The notes: generated by a model not told the origin, from the letters alone. Shown: positions 25,635 through 37,049, counted from the stretch's first letter. The stretch is DNA of 64,000 nucleotides from Cupriavidus sp. U2 (GCF_009663685.2 NZ_RCOG02000002.1:372001-436000); one strand, 5' to 3'. Numbers and translations: made by a program.

Positions 25635-26507
25635 ATGACCGCTGTGGACGATGACGATTCCCGCGACGACCTGGCACACGAGGATGGCCGCGACGACGCC
25701 AAACGCGCCGGCATCCAGTCCATCGAGGTGGGATTCCGGCTGCTGCAGGCGCTGGCCGCATCGCCGCGCGCGATGATGCTGCGCGACCTGGCCGCCGCCG
25801 CCGGCATGAGCCCGGCCAAGGCGCATCGCTACCTGGTCAGTTTCCAGCGCCTGGGCGCCGTCACGCAGGACGCCGTGAGCCAGCGTTACGACCTGGGGCC
25901 GTTCGCGCTGCAGCTTGGCCTGGCCGGCCTCAACCGGCTGGACCCGGTGCGCAAGGCGCGGCCCATCCTGTCGCAACTGCGCGACGAGATCGACCAGACC
26001 GCCGGGATTGCCGTGTGGGGCAACCATGGACCCACCATCGTCCACTGGGAAGAATCGAGTCATCCGGTCAGCGTGAGCCTGCGGCTGGGCGATGTGATGC
26101 CGCTGCTCAATTCCGCCACGGGCCGGCTCTATGGCGCGTACCTGTCCCGACGCCAGACACTGCCGCTGATCGAGCGTGAACTGGCCACGCGCGGCAATGC
26201 CGCCCTGCCCGACATGCCCGCGTCGCTGGCCGACTACGATGCCATCTGCGCCGACGTGCGCAAGCGCGGCGCGGCGCGTACGCGTGGCGGCGTGCTGCCG
26301 GGCATCAATGCCATCTCGACGCCGGTGTTCGACGCCAACGGTCATTTGGCGATGGCGCTGATCGTGCTGGGCGCGCAAAGCGTATTCGATGCAGAATGGG
26401 GCGGCGCGGTAGACCGCCGTGTGCGCGATATCGCGCGACAGATTTCGTCGGAACTTGGTTATCTTGGCGACAGCCAGCCGTCCGCAAGGGACGGAGACCC
26501 CTCATAA
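25635..26507 (+). CDS. IclR family transcriptional regulator
   Basis: 290-residue IclR-type regulator. The winged HTH lies at about residues 22-85 (SIEVGFRLLQALAASPRAM, then AAAAGMSPAKAHRYLVSFQRL); the effector domain follows with the usual SATGRLYGAYL segment. A short acidic N-terminus precedes the HTH. ATG 25635 is preferred; an in-frame ATG at 25599 overlaps a TATAGAAT promoter-like sequence. It is divergent from the FAH-family hydrolase and probably represses or activates it in response to an aromatic catabolite. Confidence 0.9.
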   Translation: MTAVDDDDSRDDLAHEDGRDDAKRAGIQSIEVGFRLLQALAASPRAMMLRDLAAAAGMSPAKAHRYLVSFQRLGAVTQDAVSQRYDLGPFALQLGLAGLNRLDPVRKARPILSQLRDEIDQTAGIAVWGNHGPTIVHWEESSHPVSVSLRLGDVMPLLNSATGRLYGAYLSRRQTLPLIERELATRGNAALPDMPASLADYDAICADVRKRGAARTRGGVLPGINAISTPVFDANGHLAMALIVLGAQSVFDAEWGGAVDRRVRDIARQISSELGYLGDSQPSARDGDPS

Positions 26508-27537
26508 GCGTCCACGGCGCCTGCGCCGATGGATGGCGGTGATCGCACTGGTGGCGATCGTGCACGCGCTGTTGCTGTTCAGCCTGGTGCGCGCGCCGAT
26601 CCCGGCATTGCCCGATCCGCGCGAGACGCCGCCGGTCGAGGCGGTGCTGCTGCCTCCGCCCAAGCCCCCGGCGCCGCCCGCCCCGCCGCGTCCGGCGCCA
26701 AAGCCCGCGCCGAAGACCCAAACGCCCGTTCCTGCCCCCGAACCTGCCAGGGAGCCTGCCGCGCCGGCGCTGGCCACGGCCGAGAGCGGCGATACCTCGG
26801 CCAGCACGGGCGCGGGCGGCACCGGCACAGGCACCGCCAGCCCCAGCGCCCAGCCGGCGCCGGCCGAGACGCCGGCGCCCCCCACACCCCCCGGGCCGCG
26901 CTATATGGCCCCCCCTTCGGTCACCCTGCGCTACGCCAGCTTCGTCAATGGCGTGCAAAACCCCGACGGCATCATCCGATGGGAACAGGACGGCAAGCAC
27001 TACCGCCTGGCCGTTGAAACGCGCGTGCTGTGGTTCCGCTTTGCATTCCAGAGCAGCGGGGACATGACCGATCGCGGACTGGCTCCCACGCGCTACGAGG
27101 AAGCGCGCCGCAGCAAGGTGGAAGTGGCACGCTTCGATCGCGCTGCCAATACCGTGGTGTTTGAAACGCGTGGCGGCCAGGTGCCGATGCCCACCGCCTT
27201 CCAGGACCGCTTCAGCATCTTCCTGCAGCTGGTGGGCTGGGCGCGCGGCGACCCGCAGCGTTATGCCACGCCGGGCGTGGTCGAGTCGTTCAACGTGGCC
27301 GACACCCGCGAAGTCGAGCCGATGCAGGTCCAGTACGTGGGCGAAGAAGATATCGACATCGGCACCGACGTGGTGCGGGCGCGACACTTCGTGAGGCTTG
27401 CGCGTCACCCCAATGACAAGCGGCGCGTGGAAATCTGGCTGGCGCCGTCGCTGAACTGGATGCCTGCGCGGCTTCGTCAGACGGAGCCCGATGGCACTCA
27501 GATCGATCTGGTCTATCGTAGTAGTGAAGGGCGGTGA
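26464..27537 (+). CDS. DUF3108 domain protein with Pro-rich anchor
   Basis: Up to 357 residues. A basic stretch (HKRPRRLRRW) and one hydrophobic segment (AVIALVAIVHALLLFSLV) form an N-terminal anchor, followed by a TonB-like Pro/Ala/Gly-rich linker (about residues 55-150) and a C-terminal DUF3108 beta-rich periplasmic domain (YASFVNGVQNPDGIIRWEQ, then LAVETRVLWFRFAFQSSG). Function unknown. The start is uncertain: TTG 26464 keeps the positive N-region and overlaps iclR; the first ATG is 26533, which would drop the basic residues. Confidence 0.72.
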   Translation: MATASRPQGTETPHKRPRRLRRWMAVIALVAIVHALLLFSLVRAPIPALPDPRETPPVEAVLLPPPKPPAPPAPPRPAPKPAPKTQTPVPAPEPAREPAAPALATAESGDTSASTGAGGTGTGTASPSAQPAPAETPAPPTPPGPRYMAPPSVTLRYASFVNGVQNPDGIIRWEQDGKHYRLAVETRVLWFRFAFQSSGDMTDRGLAPTRYEEARRSKVEVARFDRAANTVVFETRGGQVPMPTAFQDRFSIFLQLVGWARGDPQRYATPGVVESFNVADTREVEPMQVQYVGEEDIDIGTDVVRARHFVRLARHPNDKRRVEIWLAPSLNWMPARLRQTEPDGTQIDLVYRSSEGR

Positions 27538-27583
27538 TGCCGTAGCCGCGGTGACACGTGTTGACCACGCGGGAGACTGAAAC

Positions 27584-28414
27584 ATGCCTGACACATTGGC
27601 GCAGCGAATACGGGCTGGCGACGTCCAGCTGCAGGCGCGCATCGATGGCCGGGAAGGGCCATGGGTGGTCCTGATACATGCGCTCGGTGCGAATCTGACC
27701 CTGTGGGACGATACCGCCCGTCATTTGTCTGACCGCTATCGCGTGTTGCGATTCGACCTGCGCGGCCACGGCGGCAGCGACGCGCCGGTGGGCGCCTACA
27801 CGATGACCCGGCTGGCCGACGATGCCGTGGCGCTGATGGACGCGCTCGACATCGGACAGGCCCATGTCTGCGGCGTATCGGTCGGCGGCATGGTGGCCCA
27901 GACGCTGGGTGTACGCCATCCGGACCGTCTGCTGTCACTGACCCTCGTGGATACGATCGACCATACGCCGATGGAAGCCCACCCGATGTGGGCCAACCGG
28001 ATCGGGCAGGCCGAGGCGCACGGCATGGCGGGCTTGGCGCCGTCGACAATGGAACGCTGGCTGACGCAGCCGTTCCGCGCGCAGCATCCCGACCAGGTGG
28101 AACGTATCAACCGGATGCTGCTGGCCACGCCAGTGCAGGGTTATGTGGGCGTGGCGCAGGCCATCGTGGCCTTCGACCTGGCGGACGCGATCGGCCGTAT
28201 CCATTGTCCGACCCTGGTGGTGACAGGGGATAAGGACGAAGGCGCGCCGGTTTCGATGGCCCAATCCATTGCGCAGAAAATTCACGGTGCGAAGCTGGAG
28301 GTACTACCCGACGCCGCGCACCTGTCGTTTATCGAACAACCGGAACGCTTCCATGCGATCTTCGATGCGTTCTTGGGGCATGCGGCATGTGGCGGGCAGT
28401 GTGATATTCCGTAA
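27584..28414 (+). CDS. Alpha/beta hydrolase, 3-oxoadipate enol-lactonase-like
   Basis: 276-residue alpha/beta hydrolase resembling PcaD. The oxyanion loop (IHALGANLTLW), nucleophile elbow GVSVGG (Ser about residue 106), acid residue in VVTGDKDEG and catalytic His in AAHLSFIEQPERF are all present. PcaD opens 3-oxoadipate enol-lactone in protocatechuate degradation, but no other pca gene is nearby, so other small esters or lactones are possible. A short Cys-containing tail ends the protein. Confidence 0.83.
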   Translation: MPDTLAQRIRAGDVQLQARIDGREGPWVVLIHALGANLTLWDDTARHLSDRYRVLRFDLRGHGGSDAPVGAYTMTRLADDAVALMDALDIGQAHVCGVSVGGMVAQTLGVRHPDRLLSLTLVDTIDHTPMEAHPMWANRIGQAEAHGMAGLAPSTMERWLTQPFRAQHPDQVERINRMLLATPVQGYVGVAQAIVAFDLADAIGRIHCPTLVVTGDKDEGAPVSMAQSIAQKIHGAKLEVLPDAAHLSFIEQPERFHAIFDAFLGHAACGGQCDIP

Positions 28415-28629
28415 CGCCATTGGGAAGATCGCAACACAGTAATGTCAGGCGCTCAAGAAACTTGCGGCGGGCGCCGATGCCCAAACATAGGAGGGAAGCA
28501 ACGGCACGCAAAGGTTCGTCCGGGCAGCAAAAACTTGAATTACGGACGACTACCCTCAGCTTGGAGAGGAAATCGCGTCATCCCGGCAGGCTTGGGACCG
28601 GCGCCAACCATACGCCAGGAGGTAGTGCG
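28415..28629 (+). other. Long leader upstream of DUF3567
   Basis: 215 bp without a supported gene between the hydrolase and DUF3567. It contains two GGAGG-like sequences (near 28490 and 28617, the latter serving DUF3567) but no recognised riboswitch or clear promoter. An open frame from 28442 lacks family features. Confidence 0.4.
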
Positions 28630-28887
28630 ATGCAAATGATCTACAACAGCGACAACTATTGCATTGTCGAGTTTGGCGCAGATGTCGAGCATGCGACCCT
28701 TGCCTCGGGCGGCTACGAAATCGTCGACAAGAACCTGAAACGCGAAATTTTCCTCGGCGGTCATATGGCCGAGACCTTCCGCGCCGACGTGACGCGTCTG
28801 ATCGAAAGCGAGCCATCCGTGGAGGAAGTCGACGAGTTTCTGGGCAAGTTCGACACCGTCATGAACAATCCGCTGGTGATGCACTGA
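28630..28887 (+). CDS. DUF3567 family protein
   Basis: 85-residue acidic cytoplasmic protein of the DUF3567 family, conserved in Burkholderiales and of unknown function. Sequence is ordinary throughout: MQMIYNSDNYCIVEFG, then GGYEIVDKNLKREIFLGG and a C-terminal ESEPSVEEVDEFLGKFD. ATG 28630 has AGGAGG at 7 nt. It is a single gene closed by a strong terminator 29 bp after the stop. Small size, own terminator and wide conservation suggest a house-keeping or regulatory role. Confidence 0.87.
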   Translation: MQMIYNSDNYCIVEFGADVEHATLASGGYEIVDKNLKREIFLGGHMAETFRADVTRLIESEPSVEEVDEFLGKFDTVMNNPLVMH

Positions 28888-28915
28888 GCATTGCCGGCAC
28901 GGCCCAAATGAAAGC

Positions 28916-28941
28916 CGCCCGCTTGCCAAGCGGGCGTTTTT
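28916..28941 (+). terminator. Rho-independent terminator of DUF3567
   Basis: Perfect 9-bp stem CGCCCGCTT / AAGCGGGCG with a 3-nt loop and TTTTT. Confidence 0.92.
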
Positions 28942-28969
28942 CATTGGCGCGTCAGGGCGGCGGGGTGGT

Positions 28970-29362
28970 TCAGTATTGCTCCCACGGCAGCCCGTCGTGC
29001 CGCCAGCCGTTGACGGTATTGCGATGGCGATGGGCGTCGAGATCGCCCTCGAAACCGTGCAGCACGTTGTAGACGGTGGTGAAGCCGGCCCCCTCCAGCG
29101 CCCGGGCGGCCGCCGACGAGCGGTTGCCGCTGCGGCAGATCAGCACCACGGGCCGCGCCGATACCTGTCCGGCCAGTTTCTTCACAGCCTGGACGAAGTG
29201 CGGATTGACCTCCCAGTCGGGGCCGTCGTTCCAGGGCACGTTGTGCGCGCCTTGCGGATGGCCGACAAACAGGTATTCCATCTCGCTGCGGCAGTCGATA
29301 AAGAGCGCATCGGGCTCGGAGCCGAGCAGCGCCAGGGCATCGTTGGGGCTCAAGTGTTGCAT
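28970..29362 (-). CDS. Rhodanese-like domain protein
   Basis: 130-residue single-domain rhodanese. The active-site loop LICRSGNRSSAAA has the persulfide-forming Cys, and FIDCRSEMEYLFVGHPQGAHNVP is the first rhodanese motif. It should transfer sulfane sulfur, acceptor unknown. ATG 29362 starts the domain; upstream frame is open but not domain-like. It is divergent from metH (239 bp between), and its sulfur chemistry could relate to methionine or cysteine metabolism, but that is only proximity. Confidence 0.85.
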   Translation of the reverse strand: MQHLSPNDALALLGSEPDALFIDCRSEMEYLFVGHPQGAHNVPWNDGPDWEVNPHFVQAVKKLAGQVSARPVVLICRSGNRSSAAARALEGAGFTTVYNVLHGFEGDLDAHRHRNTVNGWRHDGLPWEQY

Positions 29363-29601
29363 GGGAACTGACGAAAATCGGACGAAAGCGAACGATAGCC
29401 GACGGAATGAAGGTGGGTTCGTGGCGAATACGTCTCCTAGTGTAGGCGCGCTGTCTCCGGCTGACAACCGCGCCGGGCGCGCCAGGTCGGGGCCGGGCGC
29501 CCGCCCGCAATCCCTTGATCTACCTGATAAAATCGCCCTCTTGCCCAAATTTGCGCATTCGGCCGGCCGGCCGGGCGCGCGCATCACGACCAGGCCCCAC
29601 C

Positions 29602-30666
29602 ATGAGCGCAGTCCATTCCGCCCCCCGCCCCTATACCCGGGCCGCCAGCCTGCCCCGGCTGCTGCGTGAACGCATCCTGATTCTCGACGGCGCCATGGGC
29701 ACGATGATCCAGCGCTACAAGCTGGGCGAGGCCGAGTACCGTGGCACGCGTTTCGCCGACCATCCGGTCGATGTGAAGGGCAACAACGAACTGCTGCTGC
29801 TGACGCGTCCGCAGGTCATCAGCGAGATCCACGAGCAGTACCTGGCCGCCGGCGCCGACCTGATCGAGACCAATACCTTCGGTGCCACGGGCGTGGCGCA
29901 GGAAGACTACAAGATGGCGTCGCTGGCGTACGAGATGAACGTCGAGGCGGCCCGCCTGGCGCGCGCTGCCTGCGACAAGTACAGCACGCCCGAGAAGCCG
30001 CGCTTCGTGGCCGGCGCATTCGGCCCGACGCCGAAGACGGCCAGCATCAGCCCCGACGTCAACGACCCCGGTGCGCGCAATATCACCTTCGAGGAACTGC
30101 GCGATTCGTACTACGAACAGGGCAAGGCGCTGCTCGAAGGCGGCGCCGATGTGTTCCTGGTCGAGACGATCTTCGACACGCTGAACGCCAAGGCCGCGCT
30201 GTTCGCGATCGACCAGCTGTTCGAGGACACCGGCGAGCGCGTGCCCGTGATGATCTCGGGCACCGTGACCGACGCATCGGGCCGCATCCTGTCGGGCCAG
30301 ACCGTGGAAGCGTTCTGGAACAGCCTGCGCCATGCCAGGCCGGTCACGTTCGGCCTGAACTGCGCGCTGGGCGCCACGCTGATGCGCCCGTACATCGCCG
30401 AGCTGGCCAAGGTGTGCGACGCCGCGGTGTCGTGCTATCCGAACGCCGGCCTGCCGAATCCGATGAGCGACACGGGCTTCGACGAAACGCCCGATGTCAC
30501 GTCCGCGCTGGTGGAGGAATTCGCCGCCTCGGGCCTGGTGAACCTGGTGGGCGGCTGCTGCGGCACCACGCCCGATCACATCGCCGCCATCGCCCGCCGC
30601 GTGGCCGACAAGACGCCGCGTGCCTGGCCGGGCCAGTATCGCGAAGACGCCGAACAGGCCGCCTGA
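29602..30666 (+). CDS. metH: Methionine synthase, homocysteine-binding module (split MetH, part 1)
   Basis: 354-residue homocysteine S-methyltransferase domain corresponding to the N-terminal module of cobalamin-dependent Met[10 protein letters not shown] opens the barrel; the Zn ligands are the Cys in FGLNCALGA and the CysCys in [11 protein letters not shown]. The remaining MetH modules are encoded by the next gene 37 bp downstream, so the enzyme is assembled from two polypeptides. ATG 29602 follows CAGGCCCCACC with a weak ribosome site. A TAAAAT hexamer at 29528-29533 could be the -10. Confidence 0.93.
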   Translation: MSAVHSAPRPYTRAASLPRLLRERILILDGAMGTMIQRYKLGEAEYRGTRFADHPVDVKGNNELLLLTRPQVISEIHEQYLAAGADLIETNTFGATGVAQEDYKMASLAYEMNVEAARLARAACDKYSTPEKPRFVAGAFGPTPKTASISPDVNDPGARNITFEELRDSYYEQGKALLEGGADVFLVETIFDTLNAKAALFAIDQLFEDTGERVPVMISGTVTDASGRILSGQTVEAFWNSLRHARPVTFGLNCALGATLMRPYIAELAKVCDAAVSCYPNAGLPNPMSDTGFDETPDVTSALVEEFAASGLVNLVGGCCGTTPDHIAAIARRVADKTPRAWPGQYREDAEQAA

Positions 30667-30703
30667 ACACATCGTACGCACCGAGCATTAGAGAAGACAC
30701 ATC

Positions 30704-33451
<2,748 letters not shown>

Positions 33452-33485
33452 GCAGCTTCGCTGCAGCTGTAAGCAGTTGCAATGA

Positions 33486-33522
33486 CCGGGGCGCCGCGTA
33501 ACAGCGGCGCCCCGGTTTTTTT
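33486..33522 (+). terminator. Rho-independent terminator after metH
   Basis: Perfect 12-bp stem CCGGGGCGCCGC / GCGGCGCCCCGG with a 6-nt loop and seven T. Confidence 0.95.
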
Positions 33523-33707
33523 ATGGCGCGCCTGCTGCCGATAACGCTGCGACGGTCGTTGAAACATAAGGGAAATACGATGAAATCGTTGGCCAGCCGG
33601 CGTGCAGGGCGATCGGCAGGCAATGTTTGCAATGTCTTCACGACTGCTTACAGAAGCTGACAAGTGCTCACACCCGGCCGGGGCCGGCTCCATAGACTGG
33701 AACCCAG

Positions 33708-33759
33708 TTCACGTGACACCGCGTGAATGCCGCAGCGAATGTTTCGCTGCGGAGCATTC
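33708..33759 (+). promoter_or_regulatory. Overlapping hairpins in the leader of the low-complexity exported protein
   Basis: Hairpin A pairs TTCACG (33708-33713) with CGTGAA (33722-33727). Hairpin B pairs GAATGC-CGCAGCGAA (33725-33739) with TTCGCTGCG-GA-GCATTC (33743-33759), 15 pairs with a 2-nt bulge and a 3-nt loop. They share 33725-33727, so at the base they exclude each other. B ends 3 nt before the AAAGGAG ribosome site at 33763. Confidence 0.55.
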
Positions 33760-33777
33760 AGTAAAGGAGTCTCTCCC

Positions 33778-34167
33778 ATGAAGAAGCTGCTGATCTCCCT
33801 GTCCGCCCTGTCGATTGCTGCCGCCTCGTCGTTTGCGATGGCCCAAGGCACTGGTGCCTCGGTTGGCACCCAAACGGGCGTCGGCGCCTCCGTGAACGCC
33901 CCCTCGCAGAATGCCAGCCCGAATGCCGGGCTGAATGCCGGCGGCGCGGCCGGTGGGGCGGTGACCCCGGCCAGCCCGAGTTCGGCGGACCCGGGCAGCA
34001 AGGCCGGCCTGGGTGCGAAGTCGGGCGCCGACACCTCGCTGTCGTCGACCCCGACCGACAAGGAAAACAAGGGCAAGCACACCGGGCACGCCAAGGCCAA
34101 GTCGAAGAAGGGTGACCTGGGCGCCAATGCCGGAGCCGGCGCGGACGCCGGCACCAAGCTCCAGTAA
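33778..34167 (+). CDS. Low-complexity exported protein
   Basis: 129-residue protein with a clear Sec signal peptide (MKKLLISLSALSIAAASSFAMA, cleavage after AMA) and a mature part built almost only from Gly, Ala, Ser, Asn, Thr and Pro, ending in a Lys-rich patch (KGKHTGHAKAKSKKG) and an Ala/Gly tail. No known domain. ATG 33778 has AAAGGAG at 8 nt. The leader is unusually structured and a terminator follows, so it is a monocistronic, probably well-expressed periplasmic or secreted protein. The basic patch may bind nucleic acid or polyanions; this is a guess. Confidence 0.78.
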   Translation: MKKLLISLSALSIAAASSFAMAQGTGASVGTQTGVGASVNAPSQNASPNAGLNAGGAAGGAVTPASPSSADPGSKAGLGAKSGADTSLSSTPTDKENKGKHTGHAKAKSKKGDLGANAGAGADAGTKLQ

Positions 34168-34231
34168 GCGCCGGACGGGATGCGGACGGGCCCCTCCAGA
34201 CCGCCCCATCCCGGCAGTATGCAAATGGACT

Positions 34232-34263
34232 GACGGACGCCTTCGGGCGTCCGTCTTGCATTT
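34232..34263 (+). terminator. Rho-independent terminator of the exported-protein gene
   Basis: Perfect 10-bp stem GACGGACGCC / GGCGTCCGTC with a TTCG tetraloop, followed by TTGCATTT. Confidence 0.88.
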
Positions 34264-34368
34264 GGGGAAGCGTCACGCGGTACGCGTCGCACTGCAGCAT
34301 TTTCCGGCCGCCTGCGCCGGCGCGCGGCGCGGCGCGGCCCGGGTTGCGGATGTCGCCGTGGCGCGTCA

Positions 34369-34414
34369 TGTCAGCCTGACACCGACATATTCGGCGTCGT
34401 GCCGGCACTACAAT
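34369..34414 (+). promoter_or_regulatory. Palindrome and -10 upstream of the response regulator
   Basis: TGTCAGCCTGACA (34369-34381, perfect palindrome) lies 27 nt before TACAAT (34409-34414). At roughly -45 from the expected start site, it suits an activator such as an autoregulating NarL/FixJ-type protein. No consensus -35 is seen. Confidence 0.4.
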
Positions 34415-34477
34415 GCAGGAAACCGGCCCGGGCCGTGCTTCGGCACGCGGGCCGCCCCCCTCACCGTGGAGACACCG

Positions 34478-35110
34478 ATGATCCGCGTCTTGATCGCCGA
34501 CGATCATGAGATCGTGCGTGCCGGTCTGCGCCAGTTCATTTCAGAGGAACCCGACATCAAGGTGACGGGCGAAGCCGCCAGCGGCGACGAAGTGATGGCG
34601 CAGTTGCGCGACAGCGAGTTCGACGTACTCGTACTCGATATTTCCATGCCGGACCGAAACGGCATCGATGTGCTGAAGCTGATCCGGCAGCGGTTGCCCA
34701 ACCTGCCGGTGCTGATCCTGTCCACCTATCCCGAAGACCAGTACGCGATCAACCTGATCCGTGCCGGCGCGTCGGGCTACCTGACCAAGGAGTCGGCGCC
34801 GGACGACCTGGTGAAGGCCATCCGCACGGTGGCCCAGGGCCGCCGCTACGTGAGCCCCACCGTGGCAGACCTGCTGATCGGCGGGCTCGACAAGCCGACC
34901 GAACAGCCGGTGCACCAGACGCTTTCCGAGCGCGAATTCCAGATCTTCTGCAAGCTGTCACGCGGCCAGTCGGTCTCGGTGATCGCCGACGAACTGTTCC
35001 TGAGCGTGAAAACCGTGAGCACCTACCGCTCCCGCATCCTGGAGAAGATGGGCATGAAGACCAATGCCGACCTGACCTACTACGCCATCAAGAACGGGCT
35101 CGTGGAATAG
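34478..35110 (+). CDS. NarL/FixJ-type response regulator
   Basis: 210-residue response regulator with a receiver domain (acidic pair ADDHE, phospho-acceptor D54 in LVLDISMP, K104 in YLTKES) and a LuxR-type HTH (about 147-205: LSEREFQIFCKLSRGQSVSVIADELFLSVKTVSTYRSRILEKMGM). It is followed by a receiver-only protein and a convergent CHASE3-type histidine kinase that belongs to the matching HisKA_3 class, which makes a three-protein system likely. The resemblance is to UvrY/FimZ-like regulators; targets are unknown. Confidence 0.93.
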   Translation: MIRVLIADDHEIVRAGLRQFISEEPDIKVTGEAASGDEVMAQLRDSEFDVLVLDISMPDRNGIDVLKLIRQRLPNLPVLILSTYPEDQYAINLIRAGASGYLTKESAPDDLVKAIRTVAQGRRYVSPTVADLLIGGLDKPTEQPVHQTLSEREFQIFCKLSRGQSVSVIADELFLSVKTVSTYRSRILEKMGMKTNADLTYYAIKNGLVE

Positions 35111-35178
35111 GGCGGAGCTTGGATTTCGTGCCAGAACCGTTGATCGTCCATCTCTTCGCCTGACAGGTGCCAAGCGCC

Positions 35179-35586
35179 ATGCCGGAGCAAGCCACGGCCT
35201 CCCCGAACCGTTCGCTGCGGGTCCTCCTGATCGAGGACTCCGAAGTCTTGCGGGGCATGCTGCTGGAATATCTGACGGCCTTTCCGTTCGTCGAGTCGGT
35301 GGACTGGGCCGATACCGAAAGCGGGGCGGTGAAGCTGGCCACCCATGGCCGGTACGATGTGTCGATCGTCGACCTGCAACTGCGCCAGGGCAATGGCATC
35401 AACGTGCTGCGCGAAATGCAGAAGGCCGGCCTGTCCGGCATCCGCATCGTCTACACCAACCATGCGCAGGTGTCGATGTACCGCCGTCAATGCACCGAGG
35501 CCGGCGCCGACTATTTCTTCGACAAGTCGCTCGAACTGGAGCAGGTGTTCCGCGTGATCGAGGACTACGCGACCTCCGCCTCCTAG
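35179..35586 (+). CDS. Stand-alone receiver domain protein
   Basis: 135-residue CheY-like protein without output domain. Acidic residues in LLIEDSEV, phospho-acceptor Asp about residue 65 (SIVDLQLRQGNG), the Thr (VYTNH) and the Lys in YFFDKS are all present, so it should be phosphorylatable. ATG 35179 gives the standard N-terminus; GTG 35167 would add four residues. Sitting between a transcriptional response regulator and a histidine kinase gene, it may act as a phosphate sink or competing partner. Confidence 0.88.
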   Translation: MPEQATASPNRSLRVLLIEDSEVLRGMLLEYLTAFPFVESVDWADTESGAVKLATHGRYDVSIVDLQLRQGNGINVLREMQKAGLSGIRIVYTNHAQVSMYRRQCTEAGADYFFDKSLELEQVFRVIEDYATSAS

Positions 35587-35657
35587 CTTGCACTTGTGGA
35601 TAGCCGTTTGACGAGCGGGCCCACCCCCACGGCTTCTGATCCGCCCTGGCCGGGCAC

Positions 35658-37049
35658 TCAGATTTCGGTGGTCTCTTCCGGCGGCGCCAGGACCGACGTG
35701 GTCAGCGGCACCTCGACGCGGATGGAGACCCCCCGGCCAGGCGCCGAATCGATGTGCATCGTGCCGCCGAGCGCCAGCACCCGCTGTTCCATCCCCAGTA
35801 GCCCATGATGGCCGGCGGTGCTGCCAGCGTCGAAATCGGGCGGCAGGCCGCGGCCGTCGTCGCGGATCGTCAGCGTCAGCTGCTGCGGCGTGCAGGCCAG
35901 CGACACGGAGATATGCCGCGCCTCGGCGTACTTGCTGGCGTTGTTCAGCGATTCCTGCACGATCCGGTACAGCGCGATGGCCGCGTTGTCACGCAGCGGC
36001 GGCAGCGACTCGGGCAGGTCGACATGGGTTTCCCACTGGTTGCGGGTGCCCACGTCTTCCACCTGCTGCACGATGGCCTCGCGCAGCCCCAGGTTCAGCA
36101 GCACCGTGGGCCGCAGATCCTCGATCAGCCGGCGCTTGATCTGGATGGCCTGGTCGGCATGCTGCATCACGCGCGTGATCTTGTCGCGCGCCTCGGGGTG
36201 TGTCTGCTGCACCCGCATCTTTACCCAGTGCAGGTCGAGCTTGATGGCGGTCAGGATGGCACCCAGTTCGTCGTGCAGTTCCCGCGACAGCCGCGTCTTT
36301 TCGTCCTCGGTCACGCGCTGCAGGTGGGCTGCCAGCGCCGACAGCTGGCGCGTGCGCGCGCGCACCTTGCGATCCAGCCGCGCGCTTTCCTCTTCCAGTT
36401 GTTCGCGCGCCGCCTCGGCCATCGTCATGCGGCGCTGATGGCCCATGCCCACGGCCACCAGCAGCAGGATGTTGATGGCCGTCAGCAGCCCGATGCCGTA
36501 GCGCGACAGCTGCAGGTCGTGCTCTGCGGCTTCGAGGTTGTGGGTGACGGTGCCCGATTCGCGCACCTGCAGGTGTTCCAGGCCGCGCCGCGCGCTTTCC
36601 ATGGTCTGCTTGCCGAAGTCGGTGCGAATCATGTCCAGCGCCACATCGACGTCGCGCTTGCCGTAGACCAGCGTCAGCGCCATTTCGTTGAGCTTGCGCG
36701 TGACGAACTGCGACGCCTCGCCGAACTGGCGCAGCCCTTCCGGATCATTGGCGTAGTGCTGGCGGATGCGCGACATCAGTTCGCTGATGTGCGGCAGCGC
36801 CTTGTAGTACGGGTCGAGGTAGCTTTCCTTGCCGGTCAGCAGGTATCCGCGCTGGCCGGCCTCGGCGTTGACCAGTTCGGCAATCAGCTCGCCCAGGTCG
36901 CTTTGCAGTTGCTGCGAGCGGATGGCTTCGGTGTAGCCCTCGCGCAGGCGCAGGTTGCCGGTCTCCGACGCAATCAGCACGGCCAGTGTCAGCACGATGC
37001 CGCCGGCGAGCAGCAGGGTGTTTCTCAGGAGTAGGGAATGCTTGGCCAT
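35658..37049 (-). CDS. CHASE3-domain sensor histidine kinase (HisKA_3 type)
   Basis: 463-residue sensor kinase with transmembrane segments at about residues 8-28 and 184-203 enclosing a periplasmic CHASE3-like domain (AEAGQRGYLLTGKESYLDPY). A cytoplasmic coiled region leads to the HisKA_3 motif (LSRELHDELGAILTAIK, phospho-His) and a HATPase domain (NASKYAEA N-box, DDGRGLPP G1). HisKA_3 kinases pair with NarL/FixJ regulators, so the partner is most likely the regulator at 34478. The gene is convergent to the two response-regulator genes. The signal sensed is unknown. Confidence 0.92.
   Translation of the reverse strand: MAKHSLLLRNTLLLAGGIVLTLAVLIASETGNLRLREGYTEAIRSQQLQSDLGELIAELVNAEAGQRGYLLTGKESYLDPYYKALPHISELMSRIRQHYANDPEGLRQFGEASQFVTRKLNEMALTLVYGKRDVDVALDMIRTDFGKQTMESARRGLEHLQVRESGTVTHNLEAAEHDLQLSRYGIGLLTAINILLLVAVGMGHQRRMTMAEAAREQLEEESARLDRKVRARTRQLSALAAHLQRVTEDEKTRLSRELHDELGAILTAIKLDLHWVKMRVQQTHPEARDKITRVMQHADQAIQIKRRLIEDLRPTVLLNLGLREAIVQQVEDVGTRNQWETHVDLPESLPPLRDNAAIALYRIVQESLNNASKYAEARHISVSLACTPQQLTLTIRDDGRGLPPDFDAGSTAGHHGLLGMEQRVLALGGTMHIDSAPGRGVSIRVEVPLTTSVLAPPEETTEI

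Larger units (their letters stand above)
33452..33777 (+). other. Intergenic region with terminator, promoter region and structured leader
   Basis: 326 bp without a gene. It contains the metH terminator (33486-33522) and, immediately before the next ribosome site, two overlapping inverted repeats (33708-33759). A TAGACT hexamer at 33693-33698 may be the -10 for the downstream exported protein. Confidence 0.6.
34168..34477 (+). other. Intergenic region upstream of the response regulator
   Basis: 310 bp without a gene. It holds the terminator of the exported-protein gene, a GC-rich stretch, a perfect TGTCAG-C-CTGACA palindrome (34369-34381) and a TACAAT -10-like hexamer (34409-34414). Confidence 0.6.

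Noticed and set aside
22476..26507. A single 1343-codon plus-strand open frame
   Set aside because: It is antisense to phaM, the enoyl-CoA hydratase and the FAH-family gene for most of its length and has no domain there; only its 3' end (from 25635) is a real gene, iclR. High GC makes stops rare.
29363..29601. Possible cobalamin or SAM riboswitch before metH
   Set aside because: No B12-box, SAM-I core or clear stem arrangement is visible; the region is short and GC-rich.
35658..37049. Large plus-strand frame opposite the histidine kinase (35805-37034)
   Set aside because: His/Gln/Arg-rich antisense frame; the kinase on the minus strand has all expected motifs.
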